Shown here: positions 14,733 through 23,192 of the stretch, one piece after another
Layout of the letters: each line of letters opens with the position of its first letter
Numbering within the stretch: position 1 is the first letter of the stretch
Virus record (IMG/VR): IMGVR_UViG_3300034190_002544
Span: 1-28,849 of that record
DNA length: 28,849 nt
Origin: a virus
Reading direction: 5' to 3' (one strand)
Program-made: the position numbers and the translations under genes
The notes under the pieces: generated by a model
The model's database searches: none
The model's input: only the letters and a program-made list of their open reading frames with translations
Told to the model about the DNA's origin: nothing

Positions 14733-15422
14733 ATGTTAAAAGAAACTTATACCTATGCTCCCCTATCACGTGTGAATGTAGACGGATCCCGTCACTATCA
14801 AACACCTGAAGGTAAGCCCTTGCCAAGTGTTACAACAGTTTTGAGTGCACTTGCAGATAAAACAGCGTTACATGAATGGCGCCGCCGTGTTGGCAATGAA
14901 GAAGCAAATCGTATTATGAACCTTGCTACTGGAATTGGCACACAAGTACACTTGCATTTAGAAAAGTTTATTCTGGAAGAAGATAGACCAAGTGGATCAA
15001 ATCTCATCCATCAGATGGCCAAAGAACTTTCAGACATTGTTATCAAAGATGGTCTTAGTAAGATTAGTGAAGTATGGGGGACAGAAGTACCTCTATATTA
15101 CCCTGGGTTATATGCTGGTACCGCAGATTGCATTGGCGTATATAAAGGACAGCAAGCAATTATTGACTTCAAAACAACACGTAAACCTAAAAAACGTGCA
15201 TGGATAGATGATTATTTCTTACAAGGCGCAGCATATGCAGCAGCACACAATGAATTATATGGCACTGATATTCGCACTATTGTTATTATGATGATTGGGT
15301 GGGACGCTGAGGCAGATAATCTCGGTAATTATCAAGAATTTGTTGTAGAAGGGGAAGAATTCGATAAGTATTCATTGTTATGGGCTACTAAGGTTCAAGA
15401 GTATTTTGATAAATACATGTAA
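14733..15422 (+). CDS. PD-(D/E)XK exonuclease, MGME1/RecB-like
   Basis: A 229-residue nuclease. The core shows H73 in GTQVHLHLE, D132 in AGTADCIG, then D145-F-K147 in IIDFKTT, and Q164 in the following helix: the order of the RecB/Cas4/MGME1 branch. Such enzymes process single-stranded DNA ends; here a role in recombination, replication or host-DNA breakdown is likely. No cysteine cluster for a Cas4-type iron-sulfur centre is visible. It has its own early-type promoter although it lies between structural blocks. The last codons overlap the late box of the next gene. Confidence 0.9.
   Translation: MLKETYTYAPLSRVNVDGSRHYQTPEGKPLPSVTTVLSALADKTALHEWRRRVGNEEANRIMNLATGIGTQVHLHLEKFILEEDRPSGSNLIHQMAKELSDIVIKDGLSKISEVWGTEVPLYYPGLYAGTADCIGVYKGQQAIIDFKTTRKPKKRAWIDDYFLQGAAYAAAHNELYGTDIRTIVIMMIGWDAEADNLGNYQEFVVEGEEFDKYSLLWATKVQEYFDKYM
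15408..15416 (+). promoter_or_regulatory. Late-type promoter box GATAAATAC
   Basis: GATAAATAC inside the last codons of the exonuclease gene, 23 nt before the structural gene at 15440. Confidence 0.68.
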
Positions 15423-15439
15423 TCTAGGAGTTACACGAA

Positions 15440-17629
15440 ATGGCAATAACAAACGTAAAAATTCTACTAAGGCGCGGCCTCCGTGAGGAAATAGGCGTCG
15501 ATACACTAGAAACCGGTGAAATGGGCTTCACTACTGATACTAACCAATTGTTCGTTGGCATCGATGATGCAATTGATGAAATTCAATTTGATGCTTTCGC
15601 AAATGCACACGCAGTTATACAAACTTGGTTAGATAGCGATGACAATCCTGAGCCTGGTTTAAAAATTGATGAAGATTTAGTAATAAGAAATGTACAAGAC
15701 ATTGATGCGTTAATTGAAGCAATGCATTTTTATTTACAAAATGTAGAATGGAAAGGCAATGTGCAATTCACAGTTGGCGAAACATTATATCTAAAAGAAT
15801 ACAAATATGCTCAAAATAGAATACCATCATCTGAGATTGATCCTGGAAAAACATATATTATAAAAAAGATTGGTAACACTGAATACAGAACTATGGGTGC
15901 ACCATCAAATGATATTAATTTGCAGTTTACATCAATTGCAGTTGGTCCACTAAATGGAAATGGCGAAGTATTAGAGGTCATCGGTGTTGAAGATTATACA
16001 CACGGCGTGGTAACGTCAGTAACATATGATTCAGTAAGAGATATAACTGTAACTTCATTGTATATGAAACATAATGATGCAATGCCATCACAAGATATTG
16101 CCCCTAATGACACTTCGACCTATATGAATAAATCTAACTTTGGATTATTCAAGTGGGATTCTACCGAATGGGTCCCTGAAGTTATAGATCATGTCCTTAA
16201 TTATCACCCGTTGAATGCAAATATAAATTATACAACAATTCCTCCTCAGCCAATTTCTGGTCTTGGTACAAATAGTGATATAGCAGTTATAACTGGCCCA
16301 GATAGAGTTACATATTGGTATAAACAAGATACTGCTTGGCAGCAACTTGGTAGTGGTGTCCAAGATTTTCAATTTCATACAACTGATATTGAAACACAGG
16401 ACTTAGATATAACTCCACTTTCAACCCCATCACTTCGTAGCGATGGGTCACCGCTTGTAACCAATGACTATTATATAGATTACAGTCGTGATGTACAGAA
16501 TGGATTATCACTTGTGTTATCAGAGTTTGATTTACTATCACCTAGAGTTGCAACTGTTCCTCTCGGCTCCGATTTGTCTACAATGACAATAGAGGAAATT
16601 AATAACTACTATAGATATGATGATACTACTTTGCCAACGTATAGAACTGAGACAATTGCAGCCCAGAACACACTTGACTATCAGTTAACATATGCAGAAC
16701 CTGAAACATCCGAAGTTGGACTTGCTACAATTTATATTAAAGAAAAAGATCAACCAGGATCAAATGATTTTACTCTATATGATTATAGTAATACACATAG
16801 AGCATATTATTATACAAAGTCATTAGTTGGCAGTCCATCAGACGTTGACTATGCTGATACTACTGATGTTGGTTTTATCGAGGTTCCAGAATTTACTGCA
16901 CCATTTTATGCAAGATCACGTAGAAATGTAGAAGTATTAACAGAAAATACATATAATCAAATTTTTGCAGATCAGCATCTATCATCACACTCTCACCACA
17001 GTGGAAAACGTTCTAGTTTGTTTAAGAAAACATTTGAAATTCCAAACGACATATTCTTACGATATCATTTTGATATATGCACTACATTCTTTATTGATTA
17101 TTCTTTAATACAGCGCGGAGATAACAAGGTATTTGTTCGTGCTGGACAAATAAAAATTATAAACGGTCATCCTCATGGTATTCCACAAGTAAAATTAACA
17201 GACGAACATACTGAAATTTGGCAAGATTTTAATACAGATAATATCGCAGAGATGTATCCTAACCCATTGTATCCTGAACCGCCAGCGGTACCTGCGCCAC
17301 CAGTGGCACCGGAAGTAGAATTTTCTAATATTCAATTTGATGTAAAACGTGAAGATACAGTTCGCCTAACTGCTACAACAAAGGAATTAGTCGATGCATG
17401 GTTACTAACTTCTGCAAACACAACAGTCGGTGCAGTTGCAACACAATCAGGTGATGATGTTATAATTAGTAACGCAAATCCACAGTGGGATGTACAAACA
17501 TTTATTTCAGATGTATCTGGTGTTTTCACTGCTACTGCAGAAAAGGGCGACGATTTACAAATTTACTTTACGCAAGATGCAAATTATAATACAGAAATTA
17601 GTTATACGTTAAGAAGATGGTCAATGTAA
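15440..17629 (+). CDS. Large tail/baseplate-type protein with Mtd-like N-terminal domain
   Basis: 729 residues. Residues about 5-42 (LLRRG...LETGEMGFTTDTNQLFVGIDD) match the N-terminal domain of the Bordetella phage major tropism determinant, a module common in phage tail and fibre proteins that act at the virion-host interface. The rest is beta-rich, Thr/Asp/Asn/Tyr-heavy, with a proline-rich hinge (about 610-630, PEPPAVPAPPVAPE) before a final beta domain of about 100 residues. AGGAG upstream supports the start. No lectin fold or repeat array typical of diversity-generating targets is evident. Confidence 0.82.
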   Translation: MAITNVKILLRRGLREEIGVDTLETGEMGFTTDTNQLFVGIDDAIDEIQFDAFANAHAVIQTWLDSDDNPEPGLKIDEDLVIRNVQDIDALIEAMHFYLQNVEWKGNVQFTVGETLYLKEYKYAQNRIPSSEIDPGKTYIIKKIGNTEYRTMGAPSNDINLQFTSIAVGPLNGNGEVLEVIGVEDYTHGVVTSVTYDSVRDITVTSLYMKHNDAMPSQDIAPNDTSTYMNKSNFGLFKWDSTEWVPEVIDHVLNYHPLNANINYTTIPPQPISGLGTNSDIAVITGPDRVTYWYKQDTAWQQLGSGVQDFQFHTTDIETQDLDITPLSTPSLRSDGSPLVTNDYYIDYSRDVQNGLSLVLSEFDLLSPRVATVPLGSDLSTMTIEEINNYYRYDDTTLPTYRTETIAAQNTLDYQLTYAEPETSEVGLATIYIKEKDQPGSNDFTLYDYSNTHRAYYYTKSLVGSPSDVDYADTTDVGFIEVPEFTAPFYARSRRNVEVLTENTYNQIFADQHLSSHSHHSGKRSSLFKKTFEIPNDIFLRYHFDICTTFFIDYSLIQRGDNKVFVRAGQIKIINGHPHGIPQVKLTDEHTEIWQDFNTDNIAEMYPNPLYPEPPAVPAPPVAPEVEFSNIQFDVKREDTVRLTATTKELVDAWLLTSANTTVGAVATQSGDDVIISNANPQWDVQTFISDVSGVFTATAEKGDDLQIYFTQDANYNTEISYTLRRWSM

Positions 17630-18073
17630 ATGAAAGATAAATCGACACTTCTATATGAGTGGCGTCAACAAAGATTAGAACTTAAAAATAATTTCACAGA
17701 AACTAACTTACAAAAAGTGGTAGATTGGTGGAAAAGTTTAGATTATCATAGTCAAGGATTTAACTATGATAATCTTACTACTTGGCCAGATGTGTGGGAA
17801 TATATTAGTGAAGAATTTTATACTAATAGTGGAAACGGTTTAGGTTGTTTCTATACAGTACACCACGCTCACCCAGATAAAGATCCGGAACTTTTACTAA
17901 TACATGATTTACTGTACGGTGATATATACCTTATATGTATTGTAGATGGATGGTTATTAAACCGGAGTAGTGGAATACTTGAGAGAGTAGATGATGTACA
18001 TGCGGACTTCGATATCTTAAAACGTTTTTCTAAAGAACTTATATTGGATAAGTTAAAATTTAGAGATGTATAA
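17630..18073 (+). CDS. Unknown protein following the large tail-type gene
   Basis: 147 residues starting directly after the previous stop (TAA then ATG), so it is probably coupled. It is Trp/Tyr/Asp-rich with an N-terminal charged helix, WPDVWEYISEEF at about 46-57, and an alpha/beta C-terminus. No signal peptide. No family recognised; in this place a tail chaperone or small baseplate protein is plausible. Confidence 0.75.
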   Translation: MKDKSTLLYEWRQQRLELKNNFTETNLQKVVDWWKSLDYHSQGFNYDNLTTWPDVWEYISEEFYTNSGNGLGCFYTVHHAHPDKDPELLLIHDLLYGDIYLICIVDGWLLNRSSGILERVDDVHADFDILKRFSKELILDKLKFRDV

Positions 18074-18093
18074 TAGTATACGTTAATTAAAAG

Positions 18094-18102
18094 AATAAAT
18101 AC
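18094..18102 (+). promoter_or_regulatory. Late-type promoter box AATAAATAC
   Basis: AATAAATAC 22 nt before the ATG at 18125; a one-base variant of the GATAAATAC boxes. Confidence 0.6.
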
Positions 18103-18124
18103 AACATAATAGAATGAGGATAAA

Positions 18125-18436
18125 ATGTTAGTACAAGTAAAACACAAAGTAAATGATATTGTTACCATTTCTCTAATGAGTGGGCAAGAGGCATTGGGAA
18201 AATTGATAAGTGAAGATGCTGAAACAATTGTTCTTGCTAGACCATTGACTATTGCAATTGGCCCGCAAGGCGCAGCATTTCAGCCATTCACCATTACTGG
18301 TGATGCAGAAGGCGAAGTATCATTTAAAGCAGATAAAGTAGTAGCAGTGTTAAAAACAAACAAAGAAACAACCGATGCATACCGCGCCGCTACAAGTGGC
18401 TTGGTAGTACCAGATACCCCAGGATTAATTACATAA
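18125..18436 (+). CDS. Lsm/Sm-like protein
   Basis: 103 residues. Residues about 8-45 (VNDIVTISLMSGQEALGKLISEDAETIVLARPL) follow the Sm1 pattern of strand, Gly turn, strand and acidic turn, as in Lsm/Hfq-type barrels that form rings and often bind RNA. The C-terminal 40 residues hold a further strand and a helix. Similar small Lsm-like proteins occur beside tail genes in marine T4-like phages, so a structural ring is as likely as RNA binding. Its stop overlaps the PAAR start (TAATG). Confidence 0.72.
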   Translation: MLVQVKHKVNDIVTISLMSGQEALGKLISEDAETIVLARPLTIAIGPQGAAFQPFTITGDAEGEVSFKADKVVAVLKTNKETTDAYRAATSGLVVPDTPGLIT

Positions 18437-18741
18437 TGCCACAGGCAGCAAGAACAACTGATTTACTTACACCTCACTCGCCGTGTGCTCCAGGAAAATG
18501 TGGCATGGGCAGTGAGAATGTTATTATTGAAGGGAAGCTTGCGTATCGTGTGGGTGATAAAACATTTCCACATGATATTCCACAAGGTTCACCACCATCA
18601 TGTGTTCCGCATACTACGCCACTGGCCCAAGGTGCGTCTAATGTTTATGTTAATGGCAGACCAGCCGGCAGAGTTAATGATTCGCATTCGTGCGGCGTTA
18701 AAGTTACGTCAGGTGCAAGCAAAACATATATTAATGGATGA
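18436..18741 (+). CDS. PAAR-domain spike-tip protein
   Basis: A 101-residue PAAR protein, the sharp zinc-bound cone that caps the baseplate spike of contractile tails. It starts MPQAARTTDLLTPHSPC and has the two repeats of G-x-(S)-x-N-V-x-(V/I)-x-G-(R/K) typical of PAAR (about 25-34 and 66-76). Candidate zinc ligands are H14, H46 or H59, H84 and C86. Extra cysteines (C17, C22, C56) are unusual. Length is typical. It overlaps the downstream large gene by 4 nt, which suggests that the partner is part of the same spike/hub. Confidence 0.93.
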   Translation: MPQAARTTDLLTPHSPCAPGKCGMGSENVIIEGKLAYRVGDKTFPHDIPQGSPPSCVPHTTPLAQGASNVYVNGRPAGRVNDSHSCGVKVTSGASKTYING

Positions 18742-20831
18742 ATGATATGGCAATGAGTGAAGCAGAATTTGAAAGATTATATCAAGAATTTATTCGTAAA
18801 GGTGGCGGAAGCCTAACTGGATCAAATAATCCCACCGCAAGCAATATTATATTTGAGACTCTGGGAGAAACAGTTAACACACCAGTAGAATACTATGATG
18901 AAAAAAATAAAATTGAATTGACTCCCTCACAGTTAGCAGAGTTAAACGCTGCGGAAGAACAATATAATAGAAAGCAAGCATTATCTATTATATCAAGTGA
19001 ACTAGCAAGTAATAATTTTTCAAATCCATATAATACAATTTCTACAGATGGTATTACAAACTATACAGAATACAATTCAAGTCAAGGAGTTTTATCATTA
19101 AATAATGCAAATAATTCTTTTAACTTGCTATCTGATACTAACAATGGTGGTAGTGTCCTTGCACAAAGTACAATTATTGCAGGTGTGTTAGCGGCAACAG
19201 GATTAGATTTTGATAAAATATTGCTTGGTGCAACGTTGGGAACAGTTGCTATTACTATGTTTAATAATTTAAAATTACATACTGATAGCCAAATTCAAGA
19301 TTTGCCACAGACATTACAAGATGCTGATACCTTATCGGGACTTAATAAATCTTTTGGTGAACAAGATAATAGTTGTAGCCTATTTAACGAATTAATGGGT
19401 ATTATGTCTGGTAGTTTCGATAGTGCGTTTAGTCTATTAGATAGTGCAAAATCCTCACTTATGAATATACTAAATCAGACTGGCATTATGGATTTCTTTG
19501 ATGGAATTTCTAGTGATATTTCAAATATAATTTCAGGATTGGTCGGTCCAATATCTGATAATATTGATTCACTAATAAGTAATATATCTGGGGTAGTTAA
19601 TAATGCATTGAATTCAATAATGGGATCATTGCCAAATATTAAAAGCATGCTAGGCGATTTGGGGAGTATGGCATCAAGTGCGATGAATGCCGTGTCAAGC
19701 GTAGCAAATCAAATATTTGGAGAAATTGCAAATATTGCAAATATGGCATCCCAGATAGCAGACAAACTAGCAGCAATGGCGATGGCAGGTGCGATGTTAG
19801 ATCCGTGCAAATTGGCAGTCTTGATGAATACTGGATCACCTGAATTAAAAACTGCTGCTGGATTATTAAATGCTCCGTTACCAACAGGCAATGCTGGATT
19901 TAATATCCCTACTACGGTTGACTCTCGGGCGTTTCCTGGTGATGTTGATTCAATTATTAGTACAGCAAAGGATGCAGCATCCTCACAGCCGGGAGTCCCA
20001 CAGTCGCCATTTAGTTTAGCAGCAAGTATATATCAACCAATAGACGCATACTTATTTGACTTGTATGATAGTAATAATGGATTAAGTTCTGAATTTGAAA
20101 CTATTACATCATCCGACGGATCAACACGTGTTGTTAAAAAACCATTAACTGGTAGCAATTCATTATCAGCAACATTATCTGATATTATATCTACTTCTAG
20201 GGGAACACCTCAATTGCCTATTCCTGAGTTGGAGACGCTTCCTAGTATTCAAGATGTGGATGGTATTACACAAGGCGGCACAGTGACCAATGATGTTACA
20301 TCAGACACAAGGGGCGATGCATCAAATCCACAAATTGCATCTGCAGCATCGGATGCAGATATTATAGATACTGCTGGTAATAATATAACTACTGACAATA
20401 AAGGAAATGCATTGCCACTAATGTCTGTTCTTGCAGAAGTATTTAAAACACTGTGGAGACCTACTATAGGGAAAGATGTAACCTCACAACAGACATTAAT
20501 TCGAAATACAATTAGTGATATTAGGACATATACTGAATCTAATTCTGTTATATTTAAAACTGGACAAAAAAAGCAAGCATTAATAATAATCGAAGAACTT
20601 TCTGGATACAAGAACATTTTACGTGATCTACATAATGTAAAAAAGGAACTGACATATGAATCACCAGGTGCTGATTTTAACGTAGTAAAGGAAGAAGAGA
20701 AGCGTGTATTATTTAATAATAGTATAAAACCACGACATACTAGAATCGTTAATAATGTTTCTCCTAAAATAGCAAGTAGTATTGCATCTTGGGAATCAAT
20801 AAAAGAACAAACAGTTTTGGGTCCTAGATAA
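18738..20831 (+). CDS. Large helical structural protein next to PAAR (hub or tail protein candidate)
   Basis: 697 residues, overlapping the PAAR gene by 4 nt (ATGA). The middle (about 210-370) is a long run of Ser/Asn/Ile/Leu amphipathic helices with repeated S-x-I-S-x-I/L-I-S-G spacing, followed by an Ala/Met-rich hydrophobic stretch (about 330-360). The C-terminal part (about 560-697) is charged and helical. Ordering after PAAR suggests a central spike, hub or tape-measure-like component. No lysozyme motif is seen. In-frame ATGs at 18747 and 18753 are alternative starts. Confidence 0.75.
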   Translation: MNDMAMSEAEFERLYQEFIRKGGGSLTGSNNPTASNIIFETLGETVNTPVEYYDEKNKIELTPSQLAELNAAEEQYNRKQALSIISSELASNNFSNPYNTISTDGITNYTEYNSSQGVLSLNNANNSFNLLSDTNNGGSVLAQSTIIAGVLAATGLDFDKILLGATLGTVAITMFNNLKLHTDSQIQDLPQTLQDADTLSGLNKSFGEQDNSCSLFNELMGIMSGSFDSAFSLLDSAKSSLMNILNQTGIMDFFDGISSDISNIISGLVGPISDNIDSLISNISGVVNNALNSIMGSLPNIKSMLGDLGSMASSAMNAVSSVANQIFGEIANIANMASQIADKLAAMAMAGAMLDPCKLAVLMNTGSPELKTAAGLLNAPLPTGNAGFNIPTTVDSRAFPGDVDSIISTAKDAASSQPGVPQSPFSLAASIYQPIDAYLFDLYDSNNGLSSEFETITSSDGSTRVVKKPLTGSNSLSATLSDIISTSRGTPQLPIPELETLPSIQDVDGITQGGTVTNDVTSDTRGDASNPQIASAASDADIIDTAGNNITTDNKGNALPLMSVLAEVFKTLWRPTIGKDVTSQQTLIRNTISDIRTYTESNSVIFKTGQKKQALIIIEELSGYKNILRDLHNVKKELTYESPGADFNVVKEEEKRVLFNNSIKPRHTRIVNNVSPKIASSIASWESIKEQTVLGPR

Positions 20832-20835
20832 ATAC
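20827..20835 (+). promoter_or_regulatory. Late-type promoter box GATAAATAC
   Basis: GATAAATAC overlapping the stop of the large structural gene and 27 nt before the ATG at 20863. Confidence 0.68.
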
Positions 20836-20862
20836 AATATACATTACTAGGAGAAAATATCA

Positions 20863-21564
20863 ATGCATGTAAATGAAATCATCAAACCAGTTGAAGAGGG
20901 CGTTAATGATCCTCACATTTTTAAAGCAGTATTTCTAGCAGGCGGACCTGGTAGTGGCAAATCATTTGTCGCTGGTAAAATGCTTTCGGGTACAGGTTTG
21001 AAAACTGTTAACAGCGATGACATCTATGAATATCTAATGAAGAAAAAAGATATGGACATGTCAGACCCCCTGGTTATCGCAAGCCCAGACGGACAAGGAA
21101 CACGTAACAAAGCAAAAGACTTAACTAATAAACGTCAAGGCGATATTACAACAGGCAAGGGCGGTTATCTAGAAGGTCGTTTGGGTCTTATCATTGACGG
21201 CACTGGTAAAGATGTTGCCAAAGTTTCTAAAGCAAGTGAACAACTAAAAGCATTAGGTTACGATACAATGATGCTATTCGTTAACACAAGTGAAGACGTG
21301 GCACAAGATCGCAACAAAAACCGTCCTAGAAGCATTCCATCTGAAATGGTGTCTAAAATGTGGAAGCAAGTTCAAAACAATCTTATGAAATTCCAACAAG
21401 TATTTGGTGCAGCAAACTTTCATGTTGTTGATAACTCTGGTGGCCTAGAAGATCCAGAACGTAAAGCAAATTTCTTAGAAGTTGATAGAGCAATTGATAA
21501 ATTTTTAAATAAGGCGCCATCTATGCCACAGGCTAAGAACTGGATTAAAGATCAAAGAAGTTGA
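20863..21564 (+). CDS. P-loop kinase, zeta-toxin-like
   Basis: 233 residues. Walker A is G27-G-P-G-S-G-K-S34, followed by VNSDDIYEYLMKK (acidic substrate-side motif), a second acidic strand LIIDGTGKD at about 107-115, and the Arg-rich lid RNKNRPRSIP at about 145-155. This is the zeta-toxin/AAA_33 layout; relatives phosphorylate sugar nucleotides, nucleic-acid ends or small molecules. No antitoxin-like partner is adjacent. Codon use is richer in AAC, GGC and CGT than its neighbours, which suggests high expression. It has a late box and TAGGAGA. Its TGA stop lies inside the -35 of the next promoter. Confidence 0.85.
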   Translation: MHVNEIIKPVEEGVNDPHIFKAVFLAGGPGSGKSFVAGKMLSGTGLKTVNSDDIYEYLMKKKDMDMSDPLVIASPDGQGTRNKAKDLTNKRQGDITTGKGGYLEGRLGLIIDGTGKDVAKVSKASEQLKALGYDTMMLFVNTSEDVAQDRNKNRPRSIPSEMVSKMWKQVQNNLMKFQQVFGAANFHVVDNSGGLEDPERKANFLEVDRAIDKFLNKAPSMPQAKNWIKDQRS

Positions 21565-21589
21565 CAAATACTTTAGAATCGTGTAGAAT
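21561..21589 (+). promoter_or_regulatory. Sigma70-type promoter of glycosyltransferase
   Basis: TTGACA (21561-21566), 17-nt spacer, TAGAAT (21584-21589). The -35 contains the upstream TGA stop. Confidence 0.72.
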
Positions 21590-21624
21590 ATAATCTAACA
21601 ATAAGTTAATGAAGCGGATAAAAA

Positions 21625-22449
21625 TTGAATAATAACGCATTAGAGCATTGCCTACAATTTAGAAAAGAAATCGATTTAGATTTTATAAGAAAAACACATG
21701 TGCATTACTGTACTCCCTGCTATGGCGGACAATTAACTGAACCTTTCTTTAGGTCGTGGACCCGTGCACATATGATGTTCACGAAACATGAAATACCATA
21801 CTCCCTGACTACTAGTGCTAACGAAAGTTTAATATCACGTGCTAGATGTCACATGGTAGCATATTTCATGGCTAATCCAGATGCAACACATATGATGTTT
21901 ATTGATGCTGATATAAATTTTGATGCACTAGATATCTTACATATGCTGCAACACGATAAAGATATTATTGTGGGTGCATATCCTAAAAAAGATTTGAACT
22001 GGAATAATATAAAACAAAATGTAGTAAATAATACATCAATTGATGCAAACTTATTAAACTCAATTGGTTCAAACTATGCACTTAATTTTAAATATAATTT
22101 GGATGACGATAAACCAAAAATACAAATGACAGACGGCCTCACAGAATTAAAAGATGCTGCAACTGGATTTATGCTTATCAAACGTGAAGTCATTATGAAA
22201 ATGATTGAAGAATATCCAGATCTTTATTTTAATAATGATTTGAATATGGATCCAGAGTTTGCAAAATGGACATACTTATTCTTTGATACATATCTAGAAC
22301 CTGATACAAAACGATATTTGTCCGAAGATTATGCGTTCTGTAGACGGTGGCAAAATATTGGTGGTAAGATATGGCTTGATCCATTAGTAAAGTTGGATCA
22401 TACTGGTCATTTTATATTCGAAGGCAATATAAATAACATTTTTACTTGA
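21625..22449 (+). CDS. Glycosyltransferase (GT-A type)
   Basis: 274 residues. YCTPCYGG at 28-35 begins the nucleotide-binding fold, SLISRARCHMVAYFM lies at about 68-82, and the metal-binding D94-A-D96 sits in MFIDADINFD, the usual GT-A arrangement. It would move a sugar onto DNA, a virion protein or host surface glycan; the acceptor is unknown, and the epimerase at 24946 could supply a sugar nucleotide. The start is a TTG at 21625 preceded by AGCGGA; a stop codon lies two codons upstream and no earlier in-frame start exists. The stop lies inside the next promoter. Confidence 0.83.
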   Translation: MNNNALEHCLQFRKEIDLDFIRKTHVHYCTPCYGGQLTEPFFRSWTRAHMMFTKHEIPYSLTTSANESLISRARCHMVAYFMANPDATHMMFIDADINFDALDILHMLQHDKDIIVGAYPKKDLNWNNIKQNVVNNTSIDANLLNSIGSNYALNFKYNLDDDKPKIQMTDGLTELKDAATGFMLIKREVIMKMIEEYPDLYFNNDLNMDPEFAKWTYLFFDTYLEPDTKRYLSEDYAFCRRWQNIGGKIWLDPLVKLDHTGHFIFEGNINNIFT

Positions 22450-22474
22450 CAATCTAAACGAATCACTGTATAAA
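22446..22474 (+). promoter_or_regulatory. Sigma70-type promoter, repeated-family copy 2
   Basis: TTGACA (22446-22451), 17-nt spacer, TATAAA (22469-22474). Its spacer shares ACGAATCACT with the promoter at 3814. The -35 includes the TGA of the glycosyltransferase. Confidence 0.82.
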
Positions 22475-22505
22475 GTAAGTATAAGTTAGAGAAAAGGGAT
22501 TCGTC

Positions 22506-22703
22506 ATGCATAAGAAAAACAGTTATTTCTTCAAAACAAAAGAAGAAGCCGAAACTTATATCAAAGGTTTTAATACAAAAGAAACAGGCCGCCCTGACCG
22601 TGACACTCACATTCGTGGACCATTTACGCACGATAGCGGGCATGACGTTAATGATCCTAAGCGCCAAGTTGGGTTTGTTGTCCACGTAGAAAAATTTAGT
22701 TGA
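22506..22703 (+). CDS. Small unknown protein
   Basis: 65 residues, strongly charged and His-containing, with AAAGGGA upstream. The segment FFKTKEEAETYIKGFNTKE looks like a short alpha/beta unit, and the end GFVVHVEKFS is a strand. It is a single-gene unit between two copies of the repeated promoter family, which suggests early or constitutive expression and a host-takeover role. No family recognised. Confidence 0.75.
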   Translation: MHKKNSYFFKTKEEAETYIKGFNTKETGRPDRDTHIRGPFTHDSGHDVNDPKRQVGFVVHVEKFS

Positions 22704-22721
22704 ATAAACATTATTTTTTAC

Positions 22722-22750
22722 TTGACATCAAGAACAAAATACTCTATAAA
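22722..22750 (+). promoter_or_regulatory. Sigma70-type promoter, repeated-family copy 3
   Basis: TTGACA (22722-22727), 17-nt spacer, TATAAA (22745-22750), followed by GAATGTATAAGTTAG as in copy 2. Confidence 0.82.
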
Positions 22751-22781
22751 GAATGTATAAGTTAGTGAGAAAGAGAATAAA

Positions 22782-22964
22782 ATGACGCAAGAAATTATCA
22801 CATCCCATCCATTTCTACCAGAAATCACTGAGTGTGAAGATTATGCACACTATTGTAAAACTCGTTATGCAGTCGGTCTGGGTGCGGTACCTGAATCTCT
22901 TTTCAACTCGATTTACTTGAGTAAAGATGAAGAGGATAATTGTTTTCTAATTGACGAGGCATAA
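22782..22964 (+). CDS. Small acidic unknown protein
   Basis: 60 residues, acidic, with three cysteines (in ECEDYAHYC and DNCF). It is the first gene after the third repeated promoter and is followed 6 nt later by the SWIM protein gene, so a small early operon of three genes is likely. An AAGAGA lies upstream. Function unknown. Confidence 0.72.
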   Translation: MTQEIITSHPFLPEITECEDYAHYCKTRYAVGLGAVPESLFNSIYLSKDEEDNCFLIDEA

Positions 22965-22970
22965 TCTTTA

Positions 22971-23192
22971 ATGTCAAAGTATGGACCACGTATATTTCCT
23001 AGTGATCTAATCAATACTAAAGGTCATTGGGCAGTTGACACCGAATGGAATGTGTCAGGTAGCAATGGCAATGTGTATACAGTTAAAATGACCTATAAAG
23101 GATTTACCTGCGATTGTCCCGCATTTAAAAAATGCAAGCACATTAAGTCAATAGAAGAAAAATTTGAGGATACAAATAATGAAATTTGCTGA
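22971..23192 (+). CDS. Small SWIM-type zinc-finger protein
   Basis: 73 residues. C47-x-C49-x5-C55-x-H57, in the context YKGFTCDCPAFKKCKHI, matches the CxCx(n)CxH signature of SWIM zinc fingers, which bind DNA or proteins. The upstream 45 residues supply the usual preceding beta strands (VYTVKMTYKG). It is close to a free-standing SWIM domain. It overlaps the next gene by 14 nt. Confidence 0.85.
   Translation: MSKYGPRIFPSDLINTKGHWAVDTEWNVSGSNGNVYTVKMTYKGFTCDCPAFKKCKHIKSIEEKFEDTNNEIC

Noticed and set aside
15440-17629. Diversity-generating retroelement target because of the Mtd-like N-terminal domain
   Set aside because: No reverse transcriptase, template repeat or lectin-type variable region is visible; the N-terminal module is widespread in tail proteins.
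17636-17644. GATAAATCG near the start of the gene at 17630 as a late promoter
   Set aside because: The conserved A after GATAAAT is missing and it lies within the first codons of a gene that directly follows its neighbour.
20249-20863. 204-codon open frame on the minus strand, antisense to the large structural gene
   Set aside because: It lies fully opposite a well-supported gene with codon bias and overlaps on the plus strand, has no late box or clear Shine-Dalgarno sequence, and runs against the local gene direction.
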